Counted from the stretch's first letter, positions 1 through 7,310 are shown. The stretch is 18,196 nucleotides of DNA from Porphyromonadaceae bacterium (GCA_905372135.1 CAJPNS010000029.1:1-18196), one strand, 5' to 3'. Notes: generated from the letters alone by a model not told the origin. A program made the numbers and translations.

Positions 1-60
1 GTCGTGGGTCGCTTGCCGCCGATAATTTCGAGGAAATATCATCTCCGAATTACCCCCGAC
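1..60 (-). other. 5' part of a leftward transcript, possibly structured, cut by the window edge
   Basis: This stretch lies directly downstream of a consensus minus-strand promoter, and transcription should start near position 60. Read on the minus strand it begins GTCGGGGGT and, by positions 9-1, reaches ACCCACGAC; these can pair as a 9-bp stem with one G-A mismatch, so it could be a structured leader or the start of a small RNA. Alternatively an ATG at 41-39, preceded by GGAG, opens a frame of 14 codons to the edge (starting MIFPRNYRR). I recognise no RNA family or protein. The evidence is position and base pairing only. Confidence 0.25.
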
Positions 61-65
61 GGCTA

Positions 66-96
66 CAAAGGTAATATCTTTTTTGCATTCTGCAAA
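66..96 (-). promoter_or_regulatory. Bacteroidetes-type promoter firing off the left edge
   Basis: On the minus strand a TTTG (96-93) is followed after 19 bp by TACCTTTG (73-66), an exact match to the -33/-7 consensus of the primary Bacteroidetes sigma factor. The -33 element lies inside an inverted repeat, TTTTTTGC-N5-GCAAAAAA (79-99). The transcribed gene is outside the window. Confidence 0.6.
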
Positions 97-122
97 AAAA
101 TTAAGAAGTAAGAGTTAAAAAT

Positions 123-162
123 GAAGAAATGGAGGAATGGAGGAATGTAGGGATGTAGGGAT
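123..162. repeat. Five tandem octamers, G-rich
   Basis: The plus strand reads GAAGAAAT, then GGAGGAAT twice, then GTAGGGAT twice, without gaps. The units are related and of constant length (8 bp). They fill the gap between the leftward edge promoter and the ATPase remnant. They are non-coding as far as I can see. Such arrays can vary in copy number by slippage. Confidence 0.7.
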
Positions 163-180
163 GTTGAAGCGTGTAAGCGT

Positions 181-492
181 TTAATGAATGTTTCTCTTGG
201 GCTTTGCCCAAACCCACTTCATTTTTTCTCGAAAAAACTGATTATCTTTTAGGCGGCTATCGATATATTCAAGCAACTTATCAGGATCTCTCAGCATCTT
301 ATTCCTACGGTCTTCTAAGTTTACTTCTACGATATGTGCATCATCTACTCCACCTTCTTTCAGAGCATTCGAAAACAGGTTGAAGAGCAGATACGACTTG
401 CCGCATCTTCTCATACCGGTGATGACTTTGACCATCCCGTTATGTCTTAAATCCATCAGCCGCTTGAGCAACGAGTCACGTTTTATCTCCAT
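181..492 (-). pseudogene. Truncated AAA_14/DUF4143-family ATPase, N-terminal fragment
   Basis: The 103 codons match the start of the large Bacteroidetes family of AAA_14 (DUF4143) ATPases, which normally run to roughly 400 residues. Visible are the Walker A motif GMRRCGKSYLL (about residues 26-36) and the following family segment with VNLEDRRN and the YIDSRLKDN stretch. Just before the expected Walker B strand the sequence switches to an unrelated basic tail (from FREKMKWVW onward) and stops. The Walker B region, sensor residues and the DUF4143 domain are missing, so it should not hydrolyse ATP normally. The start ATG and a consensus promoter are intact, so a short product may still be made. 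A TTGGGC-TTT-GCCCAA hairpin (197-211) lies in the aberrant tail. Full-length relatives are orphan ATPases often found in multiple copies; their role is poorly defined. Confidence 0.75.
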
Positions 493-534
493 GTGGTTCT
501 ATATTTTTGCGGAAGTCCGCATTTTTATCGACTG

Positions 535-566
535 CAAATATAGATAAATAATAACATACCTCCAAA
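535..566 (-). promoter_or_regulatory. Promoter of the ATPase remnant
   Basis: On the minus strand TTTG (566-563) and TATATTTG (542-535) are separated by 20 bp, matching the Bacteroidetes -33/-7 consensus. Initiation near 530 gives a leader of about 35 nt that contains a small GCGG-ACTT-CCGC hairpin before the ATG at 492. The rest of the 493-737 gap, up to the dnaE stop, holds one arm of a 13-bp inverted repeat and no convincing gene or classical terminator. Confidence 0.6.
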
Positions 567-737
567 AAGAGAATCTTGTAGTATTATTTGATTATAAAGC
601 ATTGCTTTCCGGAAAAACTTTTTTCAGTGCGAAGTACAAATCAAACGTTTCGATGTTTAAACAATTACACGCTTCAATGCCTACTGAAAAACACAGCGTT
701 TGCCATACTCCGTATATATATGCTCAAATTGTAGCCG

Positions 738-3700
738 CTACACCTCGGCGAGCAGTGTACTCTCTTCGGCGTCGTCGGTGTCGGCGTCGGTGGTCGGAGG
801 CTCGTAACGTCGGCTATTGATAGCGAAATCGAGCTTATGAGCATTAGCCATCTGCTCGAGGGCAGAGAGGAACGAAGTACTTATCTTTACACGGTGTTTG
901 CTATTGAGGAGTACGCTGCTACCGTCTGTCGTGTCTGCGACGTGGAGCGAAAGGTCGGTGCTACCGGCATTGCCGACTATGAGCTGAGTGAGTTGGTCTA
1001 CGGTGTCGTGGTCGATAGCCTCGAGCCGTGTGTAGAGGGTAAGCCTCTTGAGCAGTTCGTCGGACTTGTCGTTGATAATCTCTATCTGTTTTACATTAAT
1101 CTTCACGTTGCGATATATCTTCTCGGGTGTCACCTTGTCGGCAGTGGCATCGGCTACGATAGTCCCCTTCACTATGACGAAGGCGTCTTTGTCGAGCATC
1201 TCACCATATTTTGAAAATATTCTGTCTTCTTGGCGGAACCCGTCGAATAGCCTAAGCTCTATCTGGTCGGTATAGTCTTCCATAGAGAAGATAGCGTACC
1301 GATTGCCGCGACTCGATGTCTGATGTCGGACACCGAGTACGATACCGCCTATAGAGAAGTCGATCTGTCGGTTTCGTACCTTCGAAAACAATATCTCGTC
1401 GTTCGGTATTGCGTCGAGCTCTCTTTTTATCTCCTTCTCGATATTTTTGAGCTCGATTACCGAGTGCGAACAGCCGTATTGTATGATGCTTCTGTATTTA
1501 TCGAGCGGATGGGCTGATAGATATATGCCGACATACTCTTTCTCGAGGTTAAGACGCTGTAGGTCGCCCCAAGGTGCCGTAGCCTTCTTTAGCTTCGGAT
1601 ATGTGGTCTCGAACTCGTCTTCACCGAAGAGAGAGTTCTGCAGCGAAATCTTTGCTGCCTGAGTGTTGCGTCCCCAGTCGAGCAGAGTGTTGATATTGGT
1701 GTCGTCGTCGGCAAAGAAATCTTCGCGCTTGAAGTCTGCGAATGTATCGAAAGCACCCGAATAGACCATGCTCTCGATGGTTTTCTTGTTGCACGTCTTA
1801 AGGTTGACCCTCTCTAAGAAGTCGAATACAGAGGCGAACCGTCCGTTCTTGTGTCGCTCCTCGATGATGCTGCATACAGCAGCCTCTCCTACATGTTTGA
1901 TACCTCCGAGCCCGAAACGTATCTCGCCTTTGTCGTTGACGGTAAACGATAGCTCCGATTCGTTGATATCGGGCAGTAATACGGGAGTTTTGATAGTCCG
2001 ACACTCCTCCATGAACTTATTTACTTCGACGATCTTGTCTTTGTTGAGTGTAAGGTTGGCTGCCATAAACTCGGCGGGGTAGTGTGCTTTAAGATATGCC
2101 GTCTGGTATGCGAGTATTGCGTAGCAAGTGGAGTGCGATTTGTTGAAGGCATACGAGGCAAATTTTTCCCAGTCTTCCCATATCTTTTCGAGAATATCGA
2201 TATCGTGTCCGTTTGCTTTACCGCCGTCGATGAACTTCGGTTTTAGCTCTGCAAGTAGCTCCTTTATCTTTTTACCCATCGCCTTTCGGAGCTGGTCGGA
2301 CTCGCCTCTGGTGAAGTTTGCAAGCTGCCTCGAGAGCAACATCACCTGCTCTTGATATACGGTGATACCGTAGGTGTCTTTGAGGTATTTTTCCATTACA
2401 GGTATATCGTATGTGATAGGCATCCTTCCGTGTTTGCGGTCGATGAAATCGGGTATGTAATCCATCGGACCGGGTCTGTAGAGAGCGTTCATAGCTATGA
2501 GGTCTTCTATCGACGAGGGGTGAAGTTCTTTCAGATACTTCTGCATCCCCAAGCTTTCGAACTGAAATACTCCTACCGTATTGCCCTGTGCGAAGAGGTC
2601 GAACGTAGCCTTGTCGTTCCAGTCGATATTGTTTATATCGATATCCACTCCTTTCGACCGCTTTATGTTGGCTACGGTCTCTTTCATTATCGATAGGGTT
2701 TTGAGTGCCAAAAAGTCCATCTTTATCAGCCCCACCTTCTCTATGACATGTCCGTCGTATTGAGTTACAAGCACGTCGGCACTCTCTTCTTCCTTGTCTT
2801 TGGCAGTAGATAGCGGTACGAATTTAGTAAGGTCGTCGGGAGCAATGATTACCCCGCAAGCATGTACGCCCGTCTGCCGTACGGTGCCTTCGAGCTGCTC
2901 GGCATATTTCATCATTTCGGCTATATGGGGCTTCTCTTTGCAAACATCTTGCACCTCTTTGCAGTACTTGAGGATGTTTTTGATGTTCATTTTAGGCGTT
3001 TTGCCTTTTTCGTCTTTGTAACCCTCCAGAGAGTCGGGGATAAGGTTTTTCAGTGCGTTAACCTCCGGTAGCGGCACCTCTTGGATGCGTCCTACGTCGG
3101 TGATAGCGAGTTTGGTAGCCATAGTACCGTAGTTGATGATATGGGCTACACACTCTTTGCCGTACTTGCAGGTAACCCATTCGAGTACCTTGGGCAGCCC
3201 GTCGTTGTCGAAGTCGATATCGATATCGGGCAGCGATATACGGTCGGGGTTGAGGAAACGCTCGAAAAGCAGGTCGTACTTGAAAGGATCTATATTGGTG
3301 ATACCCAAACAATATGCAGCCACAGAGCCGGCAGCCGAGCCACGTCCGGGTCCCACCCAGACACCCATACTGCGAGCCGCCTTTACGAAGTCTTGTACGA
3401 TGAGAAAATATCCCGGGAAACCCATAGATTTTATGGTATTTAGCTCGAAATCGATTCTCTCCTTTATTTCGGGAGTGATTTCGGAGTATCGCGTCGTTGC
3501 TCCGTCGTAAGTGAGCTTTGCCAGATAGTCGGCTTCGAGTTTTATTCGGTGTAGTTTGCTTACGCCTCCAAGCTCTTTGATACGTTTCTCGGCTGCTTCG
3601 GGAGCCATCTCTTTGCCTTCGGCATTGATGGTGAACTCTTTTATAAGGTCTTCGTCGGTGTATTTCGCGTTGTACTCCTCTTGGGTGCCAAATTCGTGCG

Positions 3701-4691
3701 GTATCTCAAACTTAGGCATAATCGGATTGGAGTCGAGCGAAAAAGGCGTAACCTTATCGGCTACTTCGAGCGTATTCGAGATGGCTTCCGGATATTGGTC
3801 GAAAATTTCTGCCATCTGTTCGGGCGTTTTCATATACTCTTCTTTGGTATAGTTCATTCGTCCGCTGTCGCTTATCTTCTTGCCTGTGCTCAGGCATACC
3901 AGACGCTCGTGAGCATCGGCGTGCTCTGCCTCTACGAAGTGTATGTCGTTGGTGGCTATTATCTTGGTATCGGTTTTCTTGGCAAGCGATATTATAGCTT
4001 CGTTTACTCGCAACTGATTCAGATAGGTCTCGTCGCTGATACCGATGCGAGTGGGTTTGTGTAGCTGCATTTCGAGGTAGAAGTCGTCGCCAAACACACG
4101 TTTGAACCACAAGATAGTCTCCTCTGCTCGTTGGAGGTCGTCGTTTAAGATATATTGCGGTATCTCTCCGCCGAGGCAGGCAGAGCTCACGATTATTCCC
4201 TCGCTGTATTGTTCCAATACGTTTTTGTCGATTCGCGGTCGCTGGTAGAATCCGTCGATCCACGATATCGATACGAGTTTACACAGATTTTCGTAGCCTT
4301 TTCTGTTTTTTGCTAATAATATGAGGTGGTAACCACTCATATCGACTATTATTTCTTTGTTTTTCCGCTCACTGAATACCTTTTCTTTCTTGTCTTTGTC
4401 GTATAGAGTGCGTGCCGCACAATACGCTTCGACGCCCACTATCGGCTTGAACTCCTGTATGCGATCGTATTGCTCTTGGTCTATTTTACCCTTTTCAAGA
4501 TTGTTTTTCGACTCGCTTTTTACTCGCTTTACGTAGTCGAGAAACTCCTTTACGCCATACATTACTCCATGGTCGGTCAGAGCTACTGCCGGCATATTGT
4601 ATTTTATGGCTTTATCGACGATATCTTCTATTCGGCTCATACCGTCGAGCACAGAGAAGTTGCTATGAACATGTAAGTGAACGAAACTCAT
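738..4691 (-). CDS. dnaE: DNA polymerase III subunit alpha
   Basis: This is the catalytic alpha subunit of the replicative DNA polymerase III holoenzyme (C-family polymerase), 1317 residues. The N-terminal PHP domain starts with HLHVHS (5-10) and DHG (40-42). The polymerase core has GPGRGSAAGS (447-456), the catalytic PDIDIDF motif (Asp489 and Asp491, corresponding to E. coli D401 and D403) and a third aspartate, Asp659, in IKMDFLALK. Further markers are GVFQFES, YRPGPMDYI, TRGESDQLRKAMGKK and FNKSHSTCYA. A helix-hairpin-helix region and an OB-fold (FSIGGIVLGVRHQTSS onward, roughly 1140-1230) follow. It ends in a short acidic tail. No intein and no frameshift are seen. The length is slightly above what I recall for Bacteroides DnaE. 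No Shine-Dalgarno precedes the ATG. It stands alone: a terminator separates it from the upstream operon, and the downstream ATPase remnant has its own promoter. Confidence 0.98.
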   Translation of the reverse strand: MSFVHLHVHSNFSVLDGMSRIEDIVDKAIKYNMPAVALTDHGVMYGVKEFLDYVKRVKSESKNNLEKGKIDQEQYDRIQEFKPIVGVEAYCAARTLYDKDKKEKVFSERKNKEIIVDMSGYHLILLAKNRKGYENLCKLVSISWIDGFYQRPRIDKNVLEQYSEGIIVSSACLGGEIPQYILNDDLQRAEETILWFKRVFGDDFYLEMQLHKPTRIGISDETYLNQLRVNEAIISLAKKTDTKIIATNDIHFVEAEHADAHERLVCLSTGKKISDSGRMNYTKEEYMKTPEQMAEIFDQYPEAISNTLEVADKVTPFSLDSNPIMPKFEIPHEFGTQEEYNAKYTDEDLIKEFTINAEGKEMAPEAAEKRIKELGGVSKLHRIKLEADYLAKLTYDGATTRYSEITPEIKERIDFELNTIKSMGFPGYFLIVQDFVKAARSMGVWVGPGRGSAAGSVAAYCLGITNIDPFKYDLLFERFLNPDRISLPDIDIDFDNDGLPKVLEWVTCKYGKECVAHIINYGTMATKLAITDVGRIQEVPLPEVNALKNLIPDSLEGYKDEKGKTPKMNIKNILKYCKEVQDVCKEKPHIAEMMKYAEQLEGTVRQTGVHACGVIIAPDDLTKFVPLSTAKDKEEESADVLVTQYDGHVIEKVGLIKMDFLALKTLSIMKETVANIKRSKGVDIDINNIDWNDKATFDLFAQGNTVGVFQFESLGMQKYLKELHPSSIEDLIAMNALYRPGPMDYIPDFIDRKHGRMPITYDIPVMEKYLKDTYGITVYQEQVMLLSRQLANFTRGESDQLRKAMGKKIKELLAELKPKFIDGGKANGHDIDILEKIWEDWEKFASYAFNKSHSTCYAILAYQTAYLKAHYPAEFMAANLTLNKDKIVEVNKFMEECRTIKTPVLLPDINESELSFTVNDKGEIRFGLGGIKHVGEAAVCSIIEERHKNGRFASVFDFLERVNLKTCNKKTIESMVYSGAFDTFADFKREDFFADDDTNINTLLDWGRNTQAAKISLQNSLFGEDEFETTYPKLKKATAPWGDLQRLNLEKEYVGIYLSAHPLDKYRSIIQYGCSHSVIELKNIEKEIKRELDAIPNDEILFSKVRNRQIDFSIGGIVLGVRHQTSSRGNRYAIFSMEDYTDQIELRLFDGFRQEDRIFSKYGEMLDKDAFVIVKGTIVADATADKVTPEKIYRNVKINVKQIEIINDKSDELLKRLTLYTRLEAIDHDTVDQLTQLIVGNAGSTDLSLHVADTTDGSSVLLNSKHRVKISTSFLSALEQMANAHKLDFAINSRRYEPPTTDADTDDAEESTLLAEV

Positions 4692-4746
4692 AAATATTTT
4701 TATCTTGCTGAATTATAGTGATATGCTTTGTGGTGTTTTCGGTCTG

Positions 4747-4753
4747 CAAGTTA
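4747..4753 (-). promoter_or_regulatory. Weak candidate -7 element for dnaE
   Basis: The minus strand reads TAACTTG, one T short of TAnnTTTG, about 55 bp before the dnaE ATG. No TTTG lies at the expected -33 distance. The upstream operon is terminated at 4885-4846, so dnaE needs a promoter in this gap, and this is the best match I find. Confidence 0.3.
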
Positions 4754-4845
4754 CGAAAAAAACTCCGAACAGCACTATAATCTATATCATAAAAATGTTT
4801 TGGGTATGTTTATGAGCCATCTAACGACGATGTAGCTGACCGCCG

Positions 4846-4885
4846 AAAAAAATATTGTCCCCAAAAACTATTTTTCGGAGACAAT
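4846..4885 (-). terminator. Rho-independent terminator of the cupin-DUF438-DUF1858 operon
   Basis: Read on the minus strand, ATTGTCTCC (4885-4877) pairs with GGGGACAAT (4862-4854), one pair being G-T. Inside, after one bulged G, AAAAA pairs with TTTTT around a TAG loop. A run of seven T follows at once (4852-4846). It sits 17 bp after the stop codon of the last operon gene. Confidence 0.85.
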
Positions 4886-4902
4886 ACCACAAATATATTT
4901 AA

Positions 4903-5433
4903 TTATTTTTGTTGGATAAAAGCTCTGACAGTACCGTCTGTCGAGGGCGGCAACATAGAGACGGCAAAGCCCTGACCAAGTAAAATGTCGAGTAGCGGAG
5001 CCGGCACGAACGGGGCTATAAGTTCGAGGGTCTCGCCTTTCGAAAGTTCCGCAGCACGCTTTATTACAATGTCTTTCGGGTGATTGCCTTGTGCTATCAT
5101 CGGGCGAACGTCGATAGTATCCGTTACAGATGTCGGAGCCGCCGAGAGTACTGCTATGCCGTCGTATTCATCAGCATCGCAGACACAGCTCTGAGGCGAC
5201 GATACACCGACAGCCTCACGCAACGCGTTTATCATCTCCGCAATATTGTAGCCACCAGCCTTTGCAAGCTGTTGCAGCGATGTCGCTTTCGCTACCGTAT
5301 TGCGAAGTGCCGGATTGTCGAGGGCGGCAAATGCCGAAGAGTAATCTTTGAGCGTCTGCTCGAGAGTCGGATAATGCAGCAGAAGGTCTGCTATCTTGGT
5401 ATCGGGTGTTATGTCTGTTTTATTTGTGTTCAT
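4903..5433 (-). CDS. DUF1858 and DUF2249 domain protein
   Basis: The 176-residue soluble protein has two small domains. Residues about 7-76 (from ITPDTKIADLLLHYP) fit DUF1858, the helical module also found at the N-terminus of ScdA/RIC-type proteins. Residues about 105-175 (from IDVRPMIAQGNHP, with His118 in the conserved NHP turn) fit DUF2249, a SirA/TusA-like fold. The linker carries a C-V-C pair (Cys83, Cys85). The ATG lies inside the 3' end of the DUF438 gene (14-bp overlap), so the two are probably translationally coupled. Family knowledge links both domains to hemerythrin-like and nitric-oxide or redox stress proteins. The exact biochemical function is not established; a role in handling nitrosative or iron-sulfur stress is inferred from the neighbours. 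A strong terminator follows. Confidence 0.85.
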   Translation of the reverse strand: MNTNKTDITPDTKIADLLLHYPTLEQTLKDYSSAFAALDNPALRNTVAKATSLQQLAKAGGYNIAEMINALREAVGVSSPQSCVCDADEYDGIAVLSAAPTSVTDTIDVRPMIAQGNHPKDIVIKRAAELSKGETLELIAPFVPAPLLDILLGQGFAVSMLPPSTDGTVRAFIQQK

Positions 5434-6658
5434 ACGATAGAAGCCTTTGGTCGCCTTGTAGTTGGCGAAGATTAGTAATATCCTGAGTAACCTCCACTAC
5501 ACCGAGATACTCGCCGCCCTTGCTGCGAACGGCTGTATATTCGATATAAATGAAACGTCCGCCCATAAAGTTCGAGAGCCAGAAGGCGGCTTTGTTCTCT
5601 CTGCCGCTCTTGAAGTCGTCGAGTATCTGCTCCACGATATGCACGCTACCCGGCGGGTGGCACATACGTACGTCGCGACCGATGATAGATCTGTTGCGTT
5701 CGAAAACGCGGTTCGGCGAATGCGAGAAGAAACGCACCTTGTCGTTTTTGTCTACAAAAGTGATATCGATGGGCAGATGAAGGAACAGAGCCTCGAGCTC
5801 ATCGATATCGAAAGCTCCCGACGACAGTACGACGGCATCGGTCGATGAATACTCTACCTTCTCGACATTCACCCCCTGCGGCTTCCATTCGTCTTCGGGG
5901 TCGAAGAGCGTATAGCCGAATTCGGGTGTTTCTCGATAAATCTTATACCACTCCTCTTCGGTGAGCGTATCCATACACATCGGCAGCAGTATCTCCTCTT
6001 CTTTCATCACCATACCGCCTATCATATCGGCTACGGGGTCGAGCAGCAGGGCGACCGCAGACCGCAGTTCGTCGGCTGTGCTTATCTTTGCCGCCAGAGC
6101 CTCGTGAGCGGCTTTCAGTGCAGCACGCGTCTCGTCGTGCTTGCCCCACATCACTTTCGGCGGACCTGTAATGAGGTGTTTTTCCATATACGGAAACAAC
6201 AGATACTCCTTGCGTTTGTAGTGTTTGTCTACGTCGGAGAAATTGTTGAACAACGTACGTAATTGCAGCACGAAGCCCGTTACCTGAGAGTCGTCGATGG
6301 TCTGTATCTGCTCCCGCACCGAGTAATATTTCTCTATCTCGGCTCGCAGAGCAACGTTCTCTTGCTTGAACGTATCCACAGGATGACCGGCAGGGACTTC
6401 TTTGGCTCCCTCCAAGTCGATACTGCCGTCGAGGACGGCTGTGTGTAGGTCGCAAAACTCGAGTATCTCCTCTTCGCTAAGAATAGCGTTGTCAATAAGC
6501 TCCTGCTCCACCTCTACCACCTCGTTGTAAGGAATGCTGCGAAGTACCTCTATCAGGCGGTTGCGGAGCAAGTCGGGACTCTCGCCCTCGTGTAGACGCA
6601 CAAGCATATGACGCAGAAGCTCTTTACGTTGCGACGAATTGTTTATAAATTCACTCAT
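5420..6658 (-). CDS. DUF438 / hemerythrin HHE / PAS domain protein
   Basis: The 412-residue cytosolic protein has three parts. Residues about 10-80 form the DUF438 domain (RKELLRHMLVRLHEGE). Residues about 88-230 form a hemerythrin-like HHE four-helix bundle with likely metal ligands His92, His146, Glu151, His174 and an acidic cluster at 220-222 (EEE). Residues about 285-398 form a PAS domain with the family's hallmark CHPP (Cys333-Pro336) and a terminal EVTQDITNL. There is no output domain such as a kinase or DNA-binding module. Family knowledge suggests a sensor or carrier that binds O2 or NO through the di-iron site. It is the middle gene: the cupin gene ends 41 bp before it and the DUF1858 gene overlaps its end. 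The ATG at 6658 was chosen because the DUF438 domain begins right after it. Confidence 0.9.
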   Translation of the reverse strand: MSEFINNSSQRKELLRHMLVRLHEGESPDLLRNRLIEVLRSIPYNEVVEVEQELIDNAILSEEEILEFCDLHTAVLDGSIDLEGAKEVPAGHPVDTFKQENVALRAEIEKYYSVREQIQTIDDSQVTGFVLQLRTLFNNFSDVDKHYKRKEYLLFPYMEKHLITGPPKVMWGKHDETRAALKAAHEALAAKISTADELRSAVALLLDPVADMIGGMVMKEEEILLPMCMDTLTEEEWYKIYRETPEFGYTLFDPEDEWKPQGVNVEKVEYSSTDAVVLSSGAFDIDELEALFLHLPIDITFVDKNDKVRFFSHSPNRVFERNRSIIGRDVRMCHPPGSVHIVEQILDDFKSGRENKAAFWLSNFMGGRFIYIEYTAVRSKGGEYLGVVEVTQDITNLRQLQGDQRLLSYEHK

Positions 6659-6699
6659 ATATAATTATCTTTTTTTTAATGATAAATAAATGATAACTA

Positions 6700-7026
6700 T
6701 TACTCACCGCGTATCATAGTAAGCAACATCTTGAAACTCTCGGTAGCCCGCAGAGCGTGCGGTACTTTGGCAGGCATAATGATGCAATCGCCTTTACGTA
6801 GTTGATGAGGGTTGCCGTCGATACGTATCTCGGCTTCGCCGTCGAGTATCTGCACAAATGCGTCGTAATCGGCAGTGTGTTCGGTAAGTCCTTGACCTTT
6901 GTCGAAGGCAAACAGAGTGATATTACCTACGCTGTTTTTGGTAACTTGTTTGCTGATGATAGCTCCCTGAGCATATTCTATCGAGGCTTCGAGAGCTATT
7001 GCCGTTGCTTTGGGATATGTTGTCAT
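6700..7026 (-). CDS. Single-domain cupin protein
   Basis: The 108-residue protein is a single cupin_2 barrel. Motif 1 is degenerate: GLTEHTADYDAFVQILDG keeps His50 and the closing Gly63 but lacks the second His of HxH. Motif 2 is clear: KGDCIIMPAKVPHAL with His90. Metal binding is therefore plausible but through fewer standard ligands. Small cupins of this type are often found beside anaerobic stress genes; the substrate is unknown. It is the first gene of the operon, with a leader of about 37 nt from the predicted start near 7063, and the DUF438 gene follows after 41 bp. The ATG at 7026 is the only sensible start. No Shine-Dalgarno is seen. Confidence 0.88.
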   Translation of the reverse strand: MTTYPKATAIALEASIEYAQGAIISKQVTKNSVGNITLFAFDKGQGLTEHTADYDAFVQILDGEAEIRIDGNPHQLRKGDCIIMPAKVPHALRATESFKMLLTMIRGE

Positions 7027-7068
7027 TTGTATTAAAATTTATTGGTTTATAAAATAAAATTGTATATG

Positions 7069-7076
7069 CAAAAGTA
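7069..7076 (-). promoter_or_regulatory. -7 element of the cupin-DUF438-DUF1858 operon
   Basis: The minus strand reads TACTTTTG, an exact TAnnTTTG match, about 43 bp before the cupin ATG. No TTTG lies 17-23 bp upstream, so it appears to be an activator-dependent promoter; a perfect palindrome sits upstream instead. Confidence 0.6.
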
Positions 7077-7097
7077 ATCTATGCTACGGACAGAATA

Positions 7098-7113
7098 TGT
7101 AACCGTAGTTACA
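7098..7113. promoter_or_regulatory. Palindromic operator, Crp/Fnr-type spacing
   Basis: TGTAAC-CGTA-GTTACA is a perfect 6-4-6 inverted repeat. Its centre (7105.5) is about 42 bp upstream of the transcription start expected for the TACTTTTG element, the position used by class II Crp/Fnr activators (-41.5). The half-site resembles those I recall as predicted for HcpR-like nitric-oxide-responsive regulators, but I cannot verify that here. No such regulator gene is in the window. Confidence 0.55.
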
Positions 7114-7131
7114 AATGGTGTTTTTTTATTA

Positions 7132-7159
7132 GGGATTAGGTGTTGGGGATTAGGTATTG
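7132..7159. repeat. Two tandem 14-bp G-rich units
   Basis: GGGATTAGGTGTTG (7132-7145) is followed at once by GGGATTAGGTATTG (7146-7159), one mismatch apart, and a further GG. It lies in the 403-bp gap 7027-7429, between the leftward operon promoter and a rightward promoter. That gap also holds the palindrome, the rightward promoter, a 19-codon ORF and the GNAT stub, so it is well filled. Confidence 0.75.
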
Positions 7160-7200
7160 GGTCGTTGAGGCAATTCATAAATAGCCTAAATGACCCAACC

Positions 7201-7235
7201 TTTTTTGCTTTTCGCAAAAAAAAACACTATCTTTG
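7201..7235 (+). promoter_or_regulatory. Consensus promoter of the GNAT remnant with an inverted repeat over the -33 element
   Basis: TTTG (7204-7207) and TATCTTTG (7228-7235) are 20 bp apart, matching the Bacteroidetes consensus on the plus strand. The -33 element is part of TTTTTTGC-N5-GCAAAAAA (7201-7221), the same arms and loop length as at 79-99. It is the only good plus-strand promoter I find in the window. Confidence 0.6.
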
Positions 7236-7310
7236 CCACTGTCAAAAACAGTTACGACCGGCAGTTGTTTAGCAAGTTACGAATTTCGGACTGTAAAGAG
7301 GAGTTTTACG

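Larger units (their letters stand above)
164..677. repeat. 13-bp inverted repeat flanking the ATPase remnant
   Basis: TTGAAGCGTGTAA at 164-176 is matched by its exact reverse complement TTACACGCTTCAA at 665-677. The arms enclose the ATPase fragment and its promoter (about 490 bp). No transposase is inside, and I see no clear target-site duplication next to the arms. It could be the scar of a mobile or rearranged segment, or chance similarity; arms this long at this distance are unlikely but not impossible by chance. Confidence 0.4.

Noticed and set aside
123..162. CRISPR-like array
   Set aside because: The units are 8 bp and directly adjacent with no spacers, and no cas genes are present in the window.
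730..742. TGTAGC-C-GCTACA palindrome over the dnaE stop codon
   Set aside because: The one-base loop is too tight for an RNA hairpin and no T-run follows, so I do not call it a terminator.
602..820. 72-codon plus-strand ORF over the dnaE 3' end
   Set aside because: It has no recognisable domain, its second half is Arg-rich and antisense to dnaE, and no promoter precedes it.
3754..4263. 169-codon minus-strand ORF in another frame within dnaE
   Set aside because: It is an Arg-rich alternate frame fully inside dnaE; its composition is a by-product of dnaE codon use.
7132..7162. Possible G-quadruplex
   Set aside because: Only three runs of three or more G are present, so a canonical four-run quadruplex is not supported; a two-layer form is possible but weak.
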